DNA of 64,000 bases. It comes from Dirofilaria immitis. Lineage: Eukaryota > Nematoda > Chromadorea > Rhabditida > Onchocercidae. Made by a program: the position numbers and the translations under genes. Shown here piece by piece: positions 26,101 through 38,629 of the stretch (within the stretch, counting starts at the first letter, position 1; every line of letters begins with the position of its first letter). The notes beneath the pieces are model-generated. The model had not been told where the DNA came from. It saw nothing but the letters and a program-made list of their open reading frames with translations, and searched no databases. The stretch lies in contig JAKNDB010000076.1 of assembly GCA_024305405.1 (NCBI GenBank), positions 678,501-742,500 of the forward strand, given 5' to 3'.

Positions 26101-26821
26101 GGTTATTTATCTTATATTAAAAGTCATTTAATAAAGCATGAAAATTTCGATACGTTAAATTATATGGTTATGATAATTTTCTGCATTTTAGTTAAAGTAG
26201 CTGAATAACGATTTACACTTTTATTTACCGATTATTTCTCGATTTTAATTTTCGTTGCCATAAGTTTGTTTTAGTAGCAGTAAATATAGCAAGAAGACAT
26301 ATGACACAAATCTCGCACGTTCTCCGGTAATTACTACTTGTAAGTTCTTCATGATCTCGTTTCTTAAATTTAACCAGTGAATGAAGTTAAATATATTGCT
26401 TCTTTTCCATTTTCCTCCTAAAATACATCTTTTCCAAAAAAGACAGTGAGCGATTACAAAATTTCGCGTCATAGAGAAGGAGTGGTTCCTAGAAAATATA
26501 AATCATTATTAACTTTGCTATGAACTCTAATTCTTTGGTTATTTACAATTATTTTTACAGATTCTTAATTTTTATTCCAAAAATTTGTTGCATTCCATAA
26601 GAGAAATCTAAAAGCACGATTTAATTTCAGGTTCATCATTACAACAGGAAAGCAGTCAATCGATCCGTAGCAGTCAAATAAATTCAGTGGAATATCAACA
26701 AAATTTCGAAGAAGATAAAAATATTGGGAGACCACTAATGTCGTTGTCGACTTTGCCGAAGTTCTATTTTCTTTCTCTCCAAACAAGCACAGATCCTCGA
26801 GATTTGAAATCACTAATCTGA
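23163..26821 (+). CDS. Unrecognised Ser/Pro-rich protein
   Basis: I do not recognise this protein. Exons that look coding are 23163-23233, 23422-23569, 23851-about 24500, 24789-24914, 25211-25310, 25782-25948, about 26280-26326, about 26441-26490 and 26634-26821, ending in TGA. The ATG at 23163 is preceded by two likely 5' UTR exons (one ending at 22875, then 23046-23077, both with good GTAAG donors), which put an in-frame TAA before it. The largest exon is rich in Ser, Pro and Thr, probably disordered, with Tyr/Gly/Arg patches (YGRPGWYDGSRQSTLSYSSH). Exon 25782-25948 reads as a Leu-rich helical segment (IQIKLLYALRQPAAELLRIL), the only ordered-looking part. Junctions 23233/23422, 24500/24789 and 25310/25782 do not match in phase, so the model is incomplete or affected by the single-base gaps seen in neighbouring genes. 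Codon content and donors favour a real gene. Confidence 0.6.
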
Positions 26822-27661
26822 CAAATAAATATGGACAAACTAGAATTAGGTTTGGAGAAGCTAACTGCTTTACAACTTGGGAAGTTAAAACCTAGACCTA
26901 CGAATGTTGAATTCATAAAATCTGTTCCAACAAAAATCAAATCTCGCAGGATCCGGATAGCAAATGATTACTCTACAGGACAATAAACACGGAGTTGAAC
27001 TTAATATACTGAATTATCGGAAAAAGGAATGGTTTTTTTGCATAGCTGAAACTGAAGTATATAGAAATTTGGAATAGTTATAGTCAGAAAATTATTGAGA
27101 AAAAAACGCGAATCATCATTCTGTCAGGATAAGAATGTGATGAAAATGTGAAAAAGTTGTATGCAAAATAAAAAGAGATTAGTAAGCTGAAATCTACTTT
27201 ATTTTTAATGTTGCGATTTTGCAGATCGTGGCGAAATTACTTTTTAGTAAGGTTATTTACTTACGATAATTTCGGATATCAAATTACTGGAAAAATGAAG
27301 TCTGTAAGGTACACGACATGTAGCCTATATACTAAAATTCTTTATAATAGAGCTGCAGTATTCGATGTACACGTTATAAAAATTAAATTCTGAATAGGAG
27401 GAAAAGGGACATTCAGATTCTATCTAGCACTTAATGCAACAAAAAGAATTTTCTGAAAATTCATCAGTGTTTGAATTATTTTCCACTGTATATCCAAAAC
27501 AGGATTCTGTATCCTTAAAAATCCGATTAAGTAGTGAATGACAATTATCAGTTAGCTGACACGAGTTTTATATATATTTGTAGAAATTATATGTAGGTAT
27601 ATGTGGAATGAGTTCTTGGCTAGCCTTTCTGTGGTGGCTGCAACATTTTCGTGAGTTAGGG

Positions 27662-28245
27662 TATATATATATATTGAAAAACACGATATAGAATACATTG
27701 GAAACATACGTAAGCAAATAGTCTCTTCAGTGTGACGATGTATTGACTGTCGGTATGTGCGATCTGTTGCTACTCGATAAGTGGACGGTTTCTTTGCATC
27801 TCTCTTCTCTTTTTGTTGAACAGGAGAAATTTTCAACTTTTGTCTTTACAAATATTTTTTTCGTTTCTTTCTTTTTGCGCGGATTGCTTAGTTTTTAGGC
27901 TGCCATATAAATTAATAACTAGAAATACTGTTTTTGATTATTAATCTAGGACCAAATCTATTGCACTTAAAAATTCATCGGTACAAATATAATAAAATAT
28001 ATATAGAGTTTCTCAACCAAAATATGAGGGAAAGGAAAAAACAGTGATTAGCACACCTAAAATATTAGATTATTTTAATGTCGAATTATATGTCAGTTTT
28101 TAATCTTTCATTTACTTGTGTAAATTAAATTTAGTAAGTTAGGTTTCGGATGGATTGGTAGTGTTGACCAATTCGTGATATACGATTTTGAAGCTTATAT
28201 ATATATATATATTGAAAAACACGATATGGAATACATTGGAAACAT
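27662..28245. repeat. Pair of 46-bp direct repeats
   Basis: Copies at 27662-27707 and 28200-28245 both start with a TA run, continue TTGAAAAACACGATAT and end GGAAACAT. They differ at one base (A/G) and are 538 bases apart. They may mark copies of a dispersed element. Confidence 0.85.
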
Positions 28246-29869
28246 TTAAATACAAGAAAATATTGAGAGCACTGATCTCAGTTTCGAAAACACATCGATT
28301 ACCTTGTTTCTGATAGTTTTCTTGTGTTTCTGACTATAAAACCGAAGGACATTTGATAATGTGACATAGTTGATGCATTTTCTTCGTACTTTTTCTGAAT
28401 TCCATTAATTTATGCAGTACATTATTAGTGTTAGTGCGTTGCGCGCTGACTGAAGTATTATTTTAAGCGACTTGCATATTTCATATGCATTAAGCACATG
28501 AAAATATGCAAGTCTGGGAATGTGTTGTGTTATGAAATGAAATTTTTATCCAGTTTGATTCGAGGAAACTGTTTTTGTAAATGCTCTGAAACAGTGCTGT
28601 GTTTAAATCTATGATCGACTAGTATCTATGGTTCTAGGCATTTAAATTATTTCCATTTTTCATTTCACGTAATTAGTCTTTTATTCTATATTTTTTGACA
28701 CTAAACCATAAAAGTTGAAGCATGCTTGACTGGATAGGATACAACTATATATATGCTTGGCATAAGTAAAGGTTTTAATTCGTATAGTATTCTATATTCT
28801 AGCACATATGAAAATTTTTAGAAATGCTTTTAATAATTGGATTGGTTTATCCAGGCGTTTATTTTTGGGTAAGGCAAATATACAAATGTACCCTAAGCAT
28901 AGAGGAAAAGAAAGAATAAATACAGAGTTTTAATGCTGGCGTTAAAAAGAATATAGTGTGAACGATTTAGATGCAGCTTTAAAAAATTTACTTATTATAG
29001 AAGTAGTAAAGACCCTCATTAGAAACAGATCTTACAAAAGTGATACAGATATATAAAAATATATAAAAAGTTACGCCCGATTCAGTGAAAAAATATATAT
29101 TTTTTTGTTTTCGGCCTGGTTGATTAAAATAGGTTATTTTCAGAATTTCCTTTCATGTTTTTCCGTAAAAACATTTAAGTTTGTTGTATATAAAGCAAAA
29201 TGCATCTGGAATATTACTTATAATATATACGAGCTCTATAACCTGTTGCAGTCTATATAAAATTGAGTTGAATTTATGAAGAATGAAAAAGTTACTTGAC
29301 AAACGAGCGCAGTTATCATTTATTTTCAAATTTTCTTTCATGTTCTTTCCTTCATAGATTTTTGTATGTGTACCTGCTTTATTGTATTTTATTTTTACTT
29401 CTTTCCTCTTGAATCTACACTACTATTACTCATCTTATATCTTTGTTCACATTAAATATACACTGTATGAATTTATTCTGATTTTCTTAAAAATTAGATA
29501 AGTTATCTCTCATTGCATTCCAATACATTTCGTCACAGCCATTTTATCATTTTTTATTTTCTTCTGTGCTATTTAAATTTCGATTTTTAGTTTACTGTGA
29601 GAGAAAACGGATCAAAAGAAACGTTGCGTGAGTGTTGAAGTATTGCAGTTTCACATTATTTGCGGAGATCACATTTGCATCGTTCGTGGCACTCCGTTAT
29701 ATCGCTTATCTTAAATACTATTCATTTGTAACTGTAACTGAAATTTGGATTGTGGAATAAGATTCAAATCTTTGGAAACATTTTTGAGATAATATTTTCT
29801 TCAAATCTTGTCTGTTTTAATTCCTTATCAACAGTACTATTCTGCTTTCAGCTTCTGCATCGTTATCAC

Positions 29870-30880
29870 TCTCTTCATCAAAAAGTGACTTTGGACATTG
29901 CTGCTTTAACAATGATGTACTTAGTGTCCATTACTTCTAATGTATATGATAATGGTAGCGATTTTCAGCAGTACTTAGCTCTTTTTCTTAACAGTTTTGC
30001 CAGTACTATTATACTAATGAGTAGTATTTGGTCTATTATTATCATTATCACTGTTCCTTGATTCCTAAAAGGTCATTCTTCAAACAGTCAGCTGCAGCAC
30101 AACATTGAGCAACAGATATTTAACATTTTTATAGTTGGTCAGGTTACAAAAATTTCTGCAGATGTTTTCAGCTAAAATTAGACAAACAGCGTGATACTTC
30201 TCCATTTAAAAACAATATTAATAGTAGTAATGCTAGTAACGATTATGTTAATTTCATTAGTTCTGGAATTAATTTCAAGATAGTTACTATCAATAAGAAA
30301 AATCTGGAACTCTCCCAGATTATGTAGCAATTGCTTCGTCTTTTGGTAGTTATTTCTTTAGGTAACTGTGAATCTGAAAATTTGGGTCACAGCACTATTG
30401 AAGTATTGCCATTAGCAAATTTTTATGATTATAAGTTTGATACTATAGATTTCTATCCATCCACAAAAACAACATTTTTAATCACAACAGATATCAAAAT
30501 ACTTGATACAATTAATGGAATTGCAAGTGCAAATTTCTTCAAACTTTGATTGTGATATATTCAGCATGTCATCCTCCTATTGTGAAATTATGCACTTTAC
30601 AGAAAAGATATTTGAAAAAAAAGGAAAAGGCCTATGGACCATAAATCTCAGATTTGCAGTCAGAGCTGGATTTGAAAGTACTACTGCTTTTGCTATCACT
30701 TGTTTTCGTGTTTATTAACCTTCCAGTCGTTTTTTGATACCATTAGAAGTATCATATACTATGATTTTTTCCTAATTTTTATTTGCTTCAATTGTAACAA
30801 AAGGATTCATTTCTTTAATCAGCAGAATAATTACTGCCACTATTGCCATGTGAGAAAGCGTTAGCCGTACTGAATTAAAT
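29870..30880. other. Block of broken open reading frames, origin unclear
   Basis: Several frames stay open for long stretches interrupted by a few stops. On the plus strand one frame runs through 30180-30548 with a single TAG near 30328, followed by an overlapping frame to 30718. On the minus strand, between about 30870 and 30380, there are segments such as MAIVAVIILLIKEMNPFVTI and SLKKFALAIPLIVSSILISV, which look like bacterial membrane or signal segments, each followed by in-frame stops; AGGAGG precedes a minus-strand ATG near 30568. This may be a decayed bacterial (endosymbiont) insertion, but I cannot name a gene and the strand is uncertain. Confidence 0.3.
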
Positions 30881-31920
30881 TTTTTGAAATAGATGCCAAA
30901 ATAATTTTTGCAATTTAGAAAACTGGGTACTTTGTTATGCTTTAATTATATATATAATTGCATTTTTAGCATGTCTATGCACATACTATGCAGAATGAAT
31001 TTATGAAATCTTTATGGAACATTGTCGTGATTCTTGGTGAACTTTTTTTGATATTTAGAAACAATTTTTCCATTCTGTTTATCTATTTATATGTTTGCAA
31101 ATATTTGGTTTATTTCGACTAATTGTTGAAGAGCATATTAATTGGAATAGCAAAGTGGAGGAGCTGTTTCTAAACTAGTAGTGATTGTTTCTGTGATAAT
31201 TATGAGAATTCTGGTTATACTGTATGGATAGATTATACTAAAAAGAAATCAAACAAATGAGCAATAGTTCCACAGTCCATTAGGTTAATCACTGTTAGAA
31301 ACCATAATTTCATTAACTGAAGTGCCATCGTTCAAATTCCTCTTGCCTCCTACTTTCTTACTGATATCATCCTTCGTATTGGAATAACTTTTTCAACTTT
31401 TCGGATTTTTTGAGTACAAAAGTAGAGATAAAAAGACCTAATTCCCATGCATGATGTTCATTCTAAGTCCTATGTATAGTAATAGATATGAACGACCTAC
31501 ATAGTGCTGAAAGACTCTGCTACTTTGATTTATTAAAGGCTTAGAAAATCGAATTTCATGAGAATGAAAACTGAAATTAGGAACTAAATTCGCTTGCTTA
31601 ATTTTTAGACCTACTTGTTATTCGCTAAAGTGTAGAAGGAGATACAGAAATATCAAAGTAGTGTTAAGTAATAATTCTACAAAGTTTTTCCAATCAGAGT
31701 TCTCGATGTGTATATATTTAAATTTTACATTATACCTAAATTTTAAGAAAGCTTTTCATTATAAGGAAAAAGGATATTCTGGCGAACAAATGGCGTAACG
31801 TAGAACTAGCATGAAAAGAGTGGTGTCATTAATAATGACTTGTTTACTAATGTTTTGAAATTTGGATAATTTTATACGAAATTCAAATAATCATCAGGAT
31901 TTTTCAGTTTTTCTGCGCAG

Positions 31921-34900
31921 CTGGTACAGACGCAAATAACCTCTACACAAGCTCATCTACTATCTGAATTTGAAACATCACGCTTTACTTCAGATTTATC
32001 ATCATGTACCACAAATACAACCACAAGTGTTATAATTGATACATCGAATGCATGTGATGATATACGAACGAGCGATGAAGTTCGTAGAATTTGTTACTTA
32101 TCAGTTTTATCACCATTTTATTGAAAAAGACAGGTGTCGAATTTTCGAAATAAATCTGCTGTATTTTGAATTAAGTGATAAAAAAGGGAGGATAGGCAGG
32201 AAATTTCGCTTGTTCTTTGCAGTTATGTATTTAATTAAATTGAATTCAGTTTCCTTCATCTTCGTTACTAATTGATTCAATTTAAATTTAAAAGCATAGT
32301 TTTCAGAGTGTTAATATTGTTTCACGCAAGCTTGATTCCAGAACATCCATTGTTTCGGAAAGTGCTATCGATGGAATTGATTCTCAGATATTATCAGCAG
32401 ATAAACCAAAAAAATTACTGCAAGGTAACAAAATAGGGATTTTAATTCTTAGAGAATGAGAATATTACACAATTACAGAAATAAGTTTTCTAAAGCAGAA
32501 AAAGAACTGGTATATCTCATTATTATAATTAATGTAGAGTCGAAGAAGTATTTGTACTTTATCTTGAGGAAAGGAAAACTACGTTTTTGAATTATTTCAC
32601 TATTACTTGTACTATTATCTGTCATCTTCCATAGTATTTCTTTATTAAAGTGTGCTGTATTTATTTTCAGATTATTTTTTGGATGAGGACTCGCTGCTAG
32701 AAAATTTACCCAAATTTGAACACTGCAATGAAAACAGTTTGACATATGAATTAACACGCAGCTTAAATTGGCCACGATCGAAATCAATAAGTGTGAAACC
32801 AGATTTGGAGATCTATAGTAGCGATAAATATGTTTCAAGGCAAAAGAAGGAAATTCTTCAATCAAAAAGCATCCATCGAAGCACTAGTAGGGTCAGTGAA
32901 GGAAAGTCAAAGATTAATCCATTTATTTCCAGATGTAAGTTCTATCACTTTTTTATTCGGTATTAATATTTGTCATTTGTGTATCACTTATCTCGTAGTA
33001 ATGCAGCAATCGGTTTAAATTCTCTCAGACTCTTTTGCTTGATTTACCTACTAGTTACACTGGATGGTTGCTGAATTCTAATCATCAACACATTTCATAT
33101 CTTTTTATTTTAAGTTTCTGCTTGGCTGGTTCTAGAATTCATACCATGATGAAGTTAAATTAAGTTTCTCAGAGACTTTACATCCAGTTTTTCAAAATTT
33201 GAATTTGAAGGTTGCAAAGTGCTACTCAGTAGATTTTCTATTCTGTTATAATATCTTCTATTTTCTTATTGTATAACTGAATGGATAAATGAAAAAAAAA
33301 AAAAAAAAAACCACGACTAAAGGAATTAGATACGTCTTCGCTGCGCGGGAGTAACAGAGTTAGCTGTGTATCAAAATATTAAGTGTATCAAGTTTCAAAT
33401 AAGGCAAAAGAAATAGTTATATTTCATGATTTTTTTATTCTTTTTCGTTTTAATCGTTGAAATAGAATTGTTTCAAATCAATCAGCACATAATTTAAAAG
33501 CTTTGACATTTAATATAGTCATCAATTTCAAAAATTGGATTATATATGTACGTAAAGAAGAACGTGTGCATGCTATGTTCTGCATAAAAAATATTACAGG
33601 CTTATCTCCGACACCTGCATATCATCAGTCAAAAGACAATAACTGGCGCAAGTATTCACAAAATGGTTCTTTTCCTAAGAATTACTCCGCACATCCTTTC
33701 TCAACCAGCGATGGTTTTATTCGTAGTCGAGAGCGAAACAGTTATGACAAGTTCGATTTTCACTCATTTAATAATTTCATATCCTTTGTCGGATCTAGAT
33801 TGATATCATGGATCAAAAATTTTAAACAAATGTTTTCTATATTTTATGCTACTGAGAATGCTCTTAATTCTTCCAGAATTTTCGAGAACGTTCTGTTTCT
33901 AAAACTGCTCCAAATCTTGCAATTCCTAATAAGTGCGTTTTAAAAGAGATTGTTTTGTTTTTTAGAAGATCATTCTATATGTTACAAAATAGTCGAAAAA
34001 TTCAATCACAATTGAACAGATCGGAGTTAGATAGGCTTCAAATAAATAAGAATTCGTTAACAAGAAATTGAAAATTTTATTTTCCAAAAATCTTATTTTA
34101 ATGTTAAAAAGTAATTTTTGTTACAATTTTTATGCATAGCTTGCTTTACTAATTTGGTTTAAGATTCTATATGAGTAATATGGATCGTAAACGTGATCGG
34201 TCTCAATTCGATAGTTCTGACAGACATTTCACTCCAAGAATGGCCAATGTCCATAGATCTGCAAATAGGTCGTGTAAGTTTTCGAATTCATTTGGAAGAA
34301 GCTGATGTTATAGAAATCGTATTGAAGTATTGTTTTAGATAACACTTGTAACGACTTCCAAGATTTCACTCGACTGATTACTTAAAAGACATGGCATTCA
34401 AAATCATATCTAATCCTTTCGCAAATAATATGCAATCTTTATTTGATATTTCTAGCATTTATTTCGCATGGGAAGAGTGGTTTAAATTATCATGGTGAAA
34501 ATGCCGAAAATTCATTCAGCTTGGTGTTATCTGATGATAAAAGAAGTCATGGAATTATAGCTGCTGATTGTTTGTTGCATCGTAATATCAAGCGTAATAG
34601 TTCCAACAGATCTCGTAATTCGCCACCTGTGTATCTAGCCTTGAAAAGCCATCGTGAATTTGTTGATGTTAATAATACTGAGGTTGGTTTTCTTATTTTC
34701 TACAGATAGACTCTTTTAAAGCTTTCGATAAGAAGAACCAGCTGAGATTGCAATTTCGAAAAGCTTCTGATGAGGACACAGAATATATTTTTAAAAAATT
34801 TGACGTATGAAAAGACAAAAACAACGAATTTCTATCAACAAATTAATTTATATATTCTGTCATCTCAAATTTAAATTTCTGTTAGATAAATTTTGTATTT

Positions 34901-35412
34901 TCATGGATATGCACACTTAGGAACAATTTAATCTATATGTTATCGTATATAACTAAAATGCTCATGAATGCCGCCAATACCCATAGGGAGAACACAAGTT
35001 AAGAAGACAGTATTTTAAAATTAAACTTCTCATTATTGAATCAATAACAGTTCTGATGAGATAGTTTTTCCTGAATTGCACCTTATTTAATGGCTTTATT
35101 GGACATTAAAAATTATTGGAAAAAATATAAGTGTTGTTGATTTAAATCCAAATACATTACAAGCTTGATTAAATTCATGAATTATCTAATTCTTTGGGAA
35201 ACTCATAATTTCTGATTTTCGTTGAAAAAAAAGTTTCTTTATTGAAACGAAATTCCACTAGAAATGTTTTAATAATGCATATTTTGGAATTATTAACTGG
35301 CTATTTGTTTTTTTAGATAGAAGTAGTTGATAATATAATAAAGGAGAAAAGTTATGGTCTACAACAAACTAGTGAAAATAGACAAAAACAGCACATGATG
35401 TTGAACAGTTAA
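31921..35412 (+). CDS. Unrecognised Ser/Arg-rich protein (separate gene or 5' part of the gld-2 locus)
   Basis: No known domain is recognised. Coding-like exons lie at 31921-about 32083, 32308-32425, 32671-about 32935, 33601-about 33795, 33878-about 33935, 33968-about 34027, 34165-34273, 34458-34682 and 35317-35412, the last ending in TAA. The 5' end is missing: no ATG precedes LVQTQITSTQ in frame. The product is hydrophilic, rich in Ser, Asn, Arg and Lys, probably disordered, with basic patches (MDRKRDRSQFDSSDRHF, RNIKRNSSNRSRNSP) suggesting nucleic-acid contact. The exon ending after NNTE at 34682 joins in phase to the terminal exon at 35317 (IEVVDNIIKEKSYG). It can instead use a weaker donor at 34687 to join, also in phase, the first visible gld-2 exon at 38630. 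Nematode GLD-2 proteins have long low-complexity N-termini, so both may be isoforms of one locus. Confidence 0.6.
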
Positions 35413-38400
35413 CCGGATTATTTTGCCAGCATGTTGCAGTTTATGAAGAAGGTTGATTTTTACTTATTTTTGTTCAACAGTTAATAATATAGTAAATGTA
35501 TAATGTAAGTTATCTAAAGTTCAGTCATGCACCATTTAAAATTTTTGCCGTGTGTTTAGAATGAGAGGAGATCCGAAAATAAAATGTAAGCTTTTTTAAT
35601 AATTTTTAGGTGGATATAAGTTTGCACTACTTGTCCAGGATCTTCTTTTGTTTTTTCATTTTCCTAATCCTGTGACCACCCTTCATTTCATAATTTCAAC
35701 TTAATTCAGGCATATGTTTCTATTCACTCTTTACTTATGAGTCAGACAAGCTTTTTATATTTGTTTATTCAAGCTAATATTTTTATCATACTTAGTTTAT
35801 GAATTTTAAACCGAAGTCATCTAATTGCGGTTATCACTTATGTGATATGTAGTCACTCACACATATTTAGTGGTAGCATTGTTCATTTGGTTTGCTTGTA
35901 CCAGATAATTGCTAACTGCTTAATTTTCATAGGAGCATTTATGAATTATTTTTGAGACTTTTAAAGTTGAAACGACATATGTTTGATGTTGAAATGCATT
36001 TAGAACTCTAGATTTTGGGTGCAATTGATTTTTATCATTTTTACTAATGCTATTCGGTGACAGAATTATCTTTTACTTATCGGTATGCATTATTAAGAAT
36101 TGGTAAGAATTACTTTTATGAATTGACATTTCGACGTGACTTCGTTCATATGATGAGACAAAACTTAATTTGAGGGCATGTTTCTTGTGTTCTAGGGAGG
36201 GACAATTGATGTAGTCTCGGACATAAAATATCATAAATTTCTCTTTACCCGCCTTTGTCTGTAGAAAAACTTACTGCAAAATAAGTTGAAAAATGTTAAT
36301 TGTATTATATTCCTCTTCTAACATTGTCATGGGGGTCTTTCGTTATTAAAGATATTTGGAATAAATTTAATTTATCTTTTTGTATTTTTTTGATCAACCG
36401 TCTTCACAAATTTTTATTATTATTAAAATCTCCTCATTTTGTAGAAAGATGTATATTTTTAGAACTTGTCATAAACAGCATTTAATTTTTCAAATGGAAA
36501 AAGTATACGTTAATATTGGATTATTATACATTATTGGCAGGGACAACAATGACAAAGCAAAGCAAATTTTATAGAAAAGTTCCACTTAATTAAAAATTTC
36601 CAATATATCATGCAACAGATGTTACTATGTTTAATTTCAAGCAAGTTTTTCATATTTAGCAACTTTTTTAGCTATGTTTTATGAAAAATAATCTTGACAC
36701 AGAGATGAATTAATCAATTAAAGACTGTCATCGTATTATTGTCTTTTGCCTCTTTGGAGATATTATAAAGTATATTCTTATCATTAGCATTAACATGCAG
36801 TATCATGTATTATTGTCGTCAATGACTTACTTTATTTTTATTACTATAAACACAAATTTTTGTTATCATTACTGAATGTTCACTCAGGATACTCTGAAAA
36901 AGTTCGCTGGAGACTCTGGAATCGATCAACTGATTATTTAAATAAATAAGAAAAATCATTCGTACAAAAGCATATTATGGGTTAGTCATTGACGTTCTTT
37001 AGTTCTTTTATAGTTCTTTTACTGCAGTACTGCCTATTTTTTTAAATAATTGAGGGAAGCAAGCATTTCAAATGCAAGTTAGTAGTTATTATTCTTTTTC
37101 CATGCAGTGATTTTGCAATTTCTTTTTTAACCTTCGTATTTCGTAAGTCTTGATGAAGTCTTTTCTTAGAGTTTCGAAATTGCCTGATTGTAGCTAACTT
37201 CAGAAGATATCCATAAATCTTTTCAAGTTACCAGTTATTAAATTTATTCCAAACTCATTTATAATAGCTTGCACAAAGTTAAAAATGCTTGGCTAAATTT
37301 CTGTGAATTCCATTTTTGTTAACGTACTAAGTGTGTCATTTGCTTGGCTGAGAATATATTCTAAATAAATCACTTTGATGATTTGAACTTGTAATTTAAT
37401 GCAAGACTTAAAATTCGTTGAGGCTGTCTTTCATCAACTCTCCTGACGTTGGCTATTTTTCGGTCTCTGTTTTCAATTATTTAATGAATTTTAATTATCT
37501 AATAGGCAAGCGGGAAAATTAGAACCTTAATATTGGATAAATATTGGATATATTTAAAATTTTTTTCACAAAAATATGCGGGAGACAGATTCATTATGCA
37601 TCGCATTTTTCTTTCAATAAAAGCAGCATTCTTGTAATTATTCTATCAGTTATTGCCATTTACGTACGGCGATAAGTCTCTGTTAGCAATTGCTTTTTAT
37701 CACTATTTCTAATATAAAACTCGAAAGAATCTTCACGACGGGCTACTTTCTAAGTTGTGGTAAGTTTGCGGCTAAAACTGCCAAGTGAATTCTTTACCCA
37801 TTAAGAATTGCTTCTCCCATTTTTCTGATTAATTCATTGCTTTTTGTGCAAGTTTTTTTATTAATTCAGTGAAGAAAATTTGATACTTTTGGATGATATG
37901 TTTGCACATTATTTCTTTTGTTTCTTAATTTTGAAAAGCTGTATTTTTGCTATTGTTCTTTCTGAAAGAACAATGTATGGTCTGGAATTGGACAGGGTTG
38001 GAACTATTACTTTTGTTTTATATGATCCACTAAATTTCATTATATTGTATAACATTAAAATTTCTGCAGAAAAATTTGTATTTATACATTTATTCAAATT
38101 TCTTAGTAAAAATTTTTACGGAAAACGATCAGATTTGCTGATATCTAAGCTAGTGGATTAAAATTAATTGAAAAGATTTCAAGATTCTTCTAGAAGAGTT
38201 GTTTCCAGTAAAAGTTACATTACCTTAAAACTGGTTAAAGTATCAGTGATTTCATTGGCATAATTTAATGTATATTAACGTTATAAGTACTAAGGAAGCA
38301 TGTATCGATTTCGATTGTGTGATGTATTAGTCGATTTTTACGTTTTCTTTTGGAAATTTTCTTTTTATATTTTTTAAAACAAAACGAAAGAAAACTAAAA

Positions 38401-38629
38401 GCTTTGCATATAACAGCTGGTAGGCAACTTGTTTAGTTTGCTGTAAGACTGATGTGAAGAAGTTTCTCTTTTAGATATATCGAAGAACGTAATTTAAACA
38501 TCAATCACTATAATAAAGCCTGTTTGTATTTAAATTTTAAAATGTGATATTTTTTGTTTTAATCAAATGTAGACTTTTTAAAAAAACAAGTCTGCTAGAA
38601 ATTTCATCTAAAAAATTTTTTGATTTCAG
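35413..38629. other. Non-coding interval or large intron before gld-2
   Basis: About 3.2 kb with no supported exon. It contains a 23-base near-palindrome at 37952-37974 (ATTGTTCTTT and AAAGAACAAT arms). Open frames at 36300-36574 and 37880-38161 have no coding signature. If gld-2 starts upstream, this is an intron. Confidence 0.5.

Larger units (their letters stand above)
26822..31920. other. Mostly non-coding interval of about 5 kb
   Basis: No intact gene is seen. It holds a diverged direct repeat pair (27662 and 28200) and a block with several broken open frames (29870-30880), both listed separately. The first exon of the next gene probably lies at its right end but could not be identified. 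Confidence 0.5.

Noticed and set aside
37952..37974. Near-palindrome as an operator site
   Set aside because: A 23-base near-palindrome in AT-rich non-coding DNA is not enough to name a binding site.
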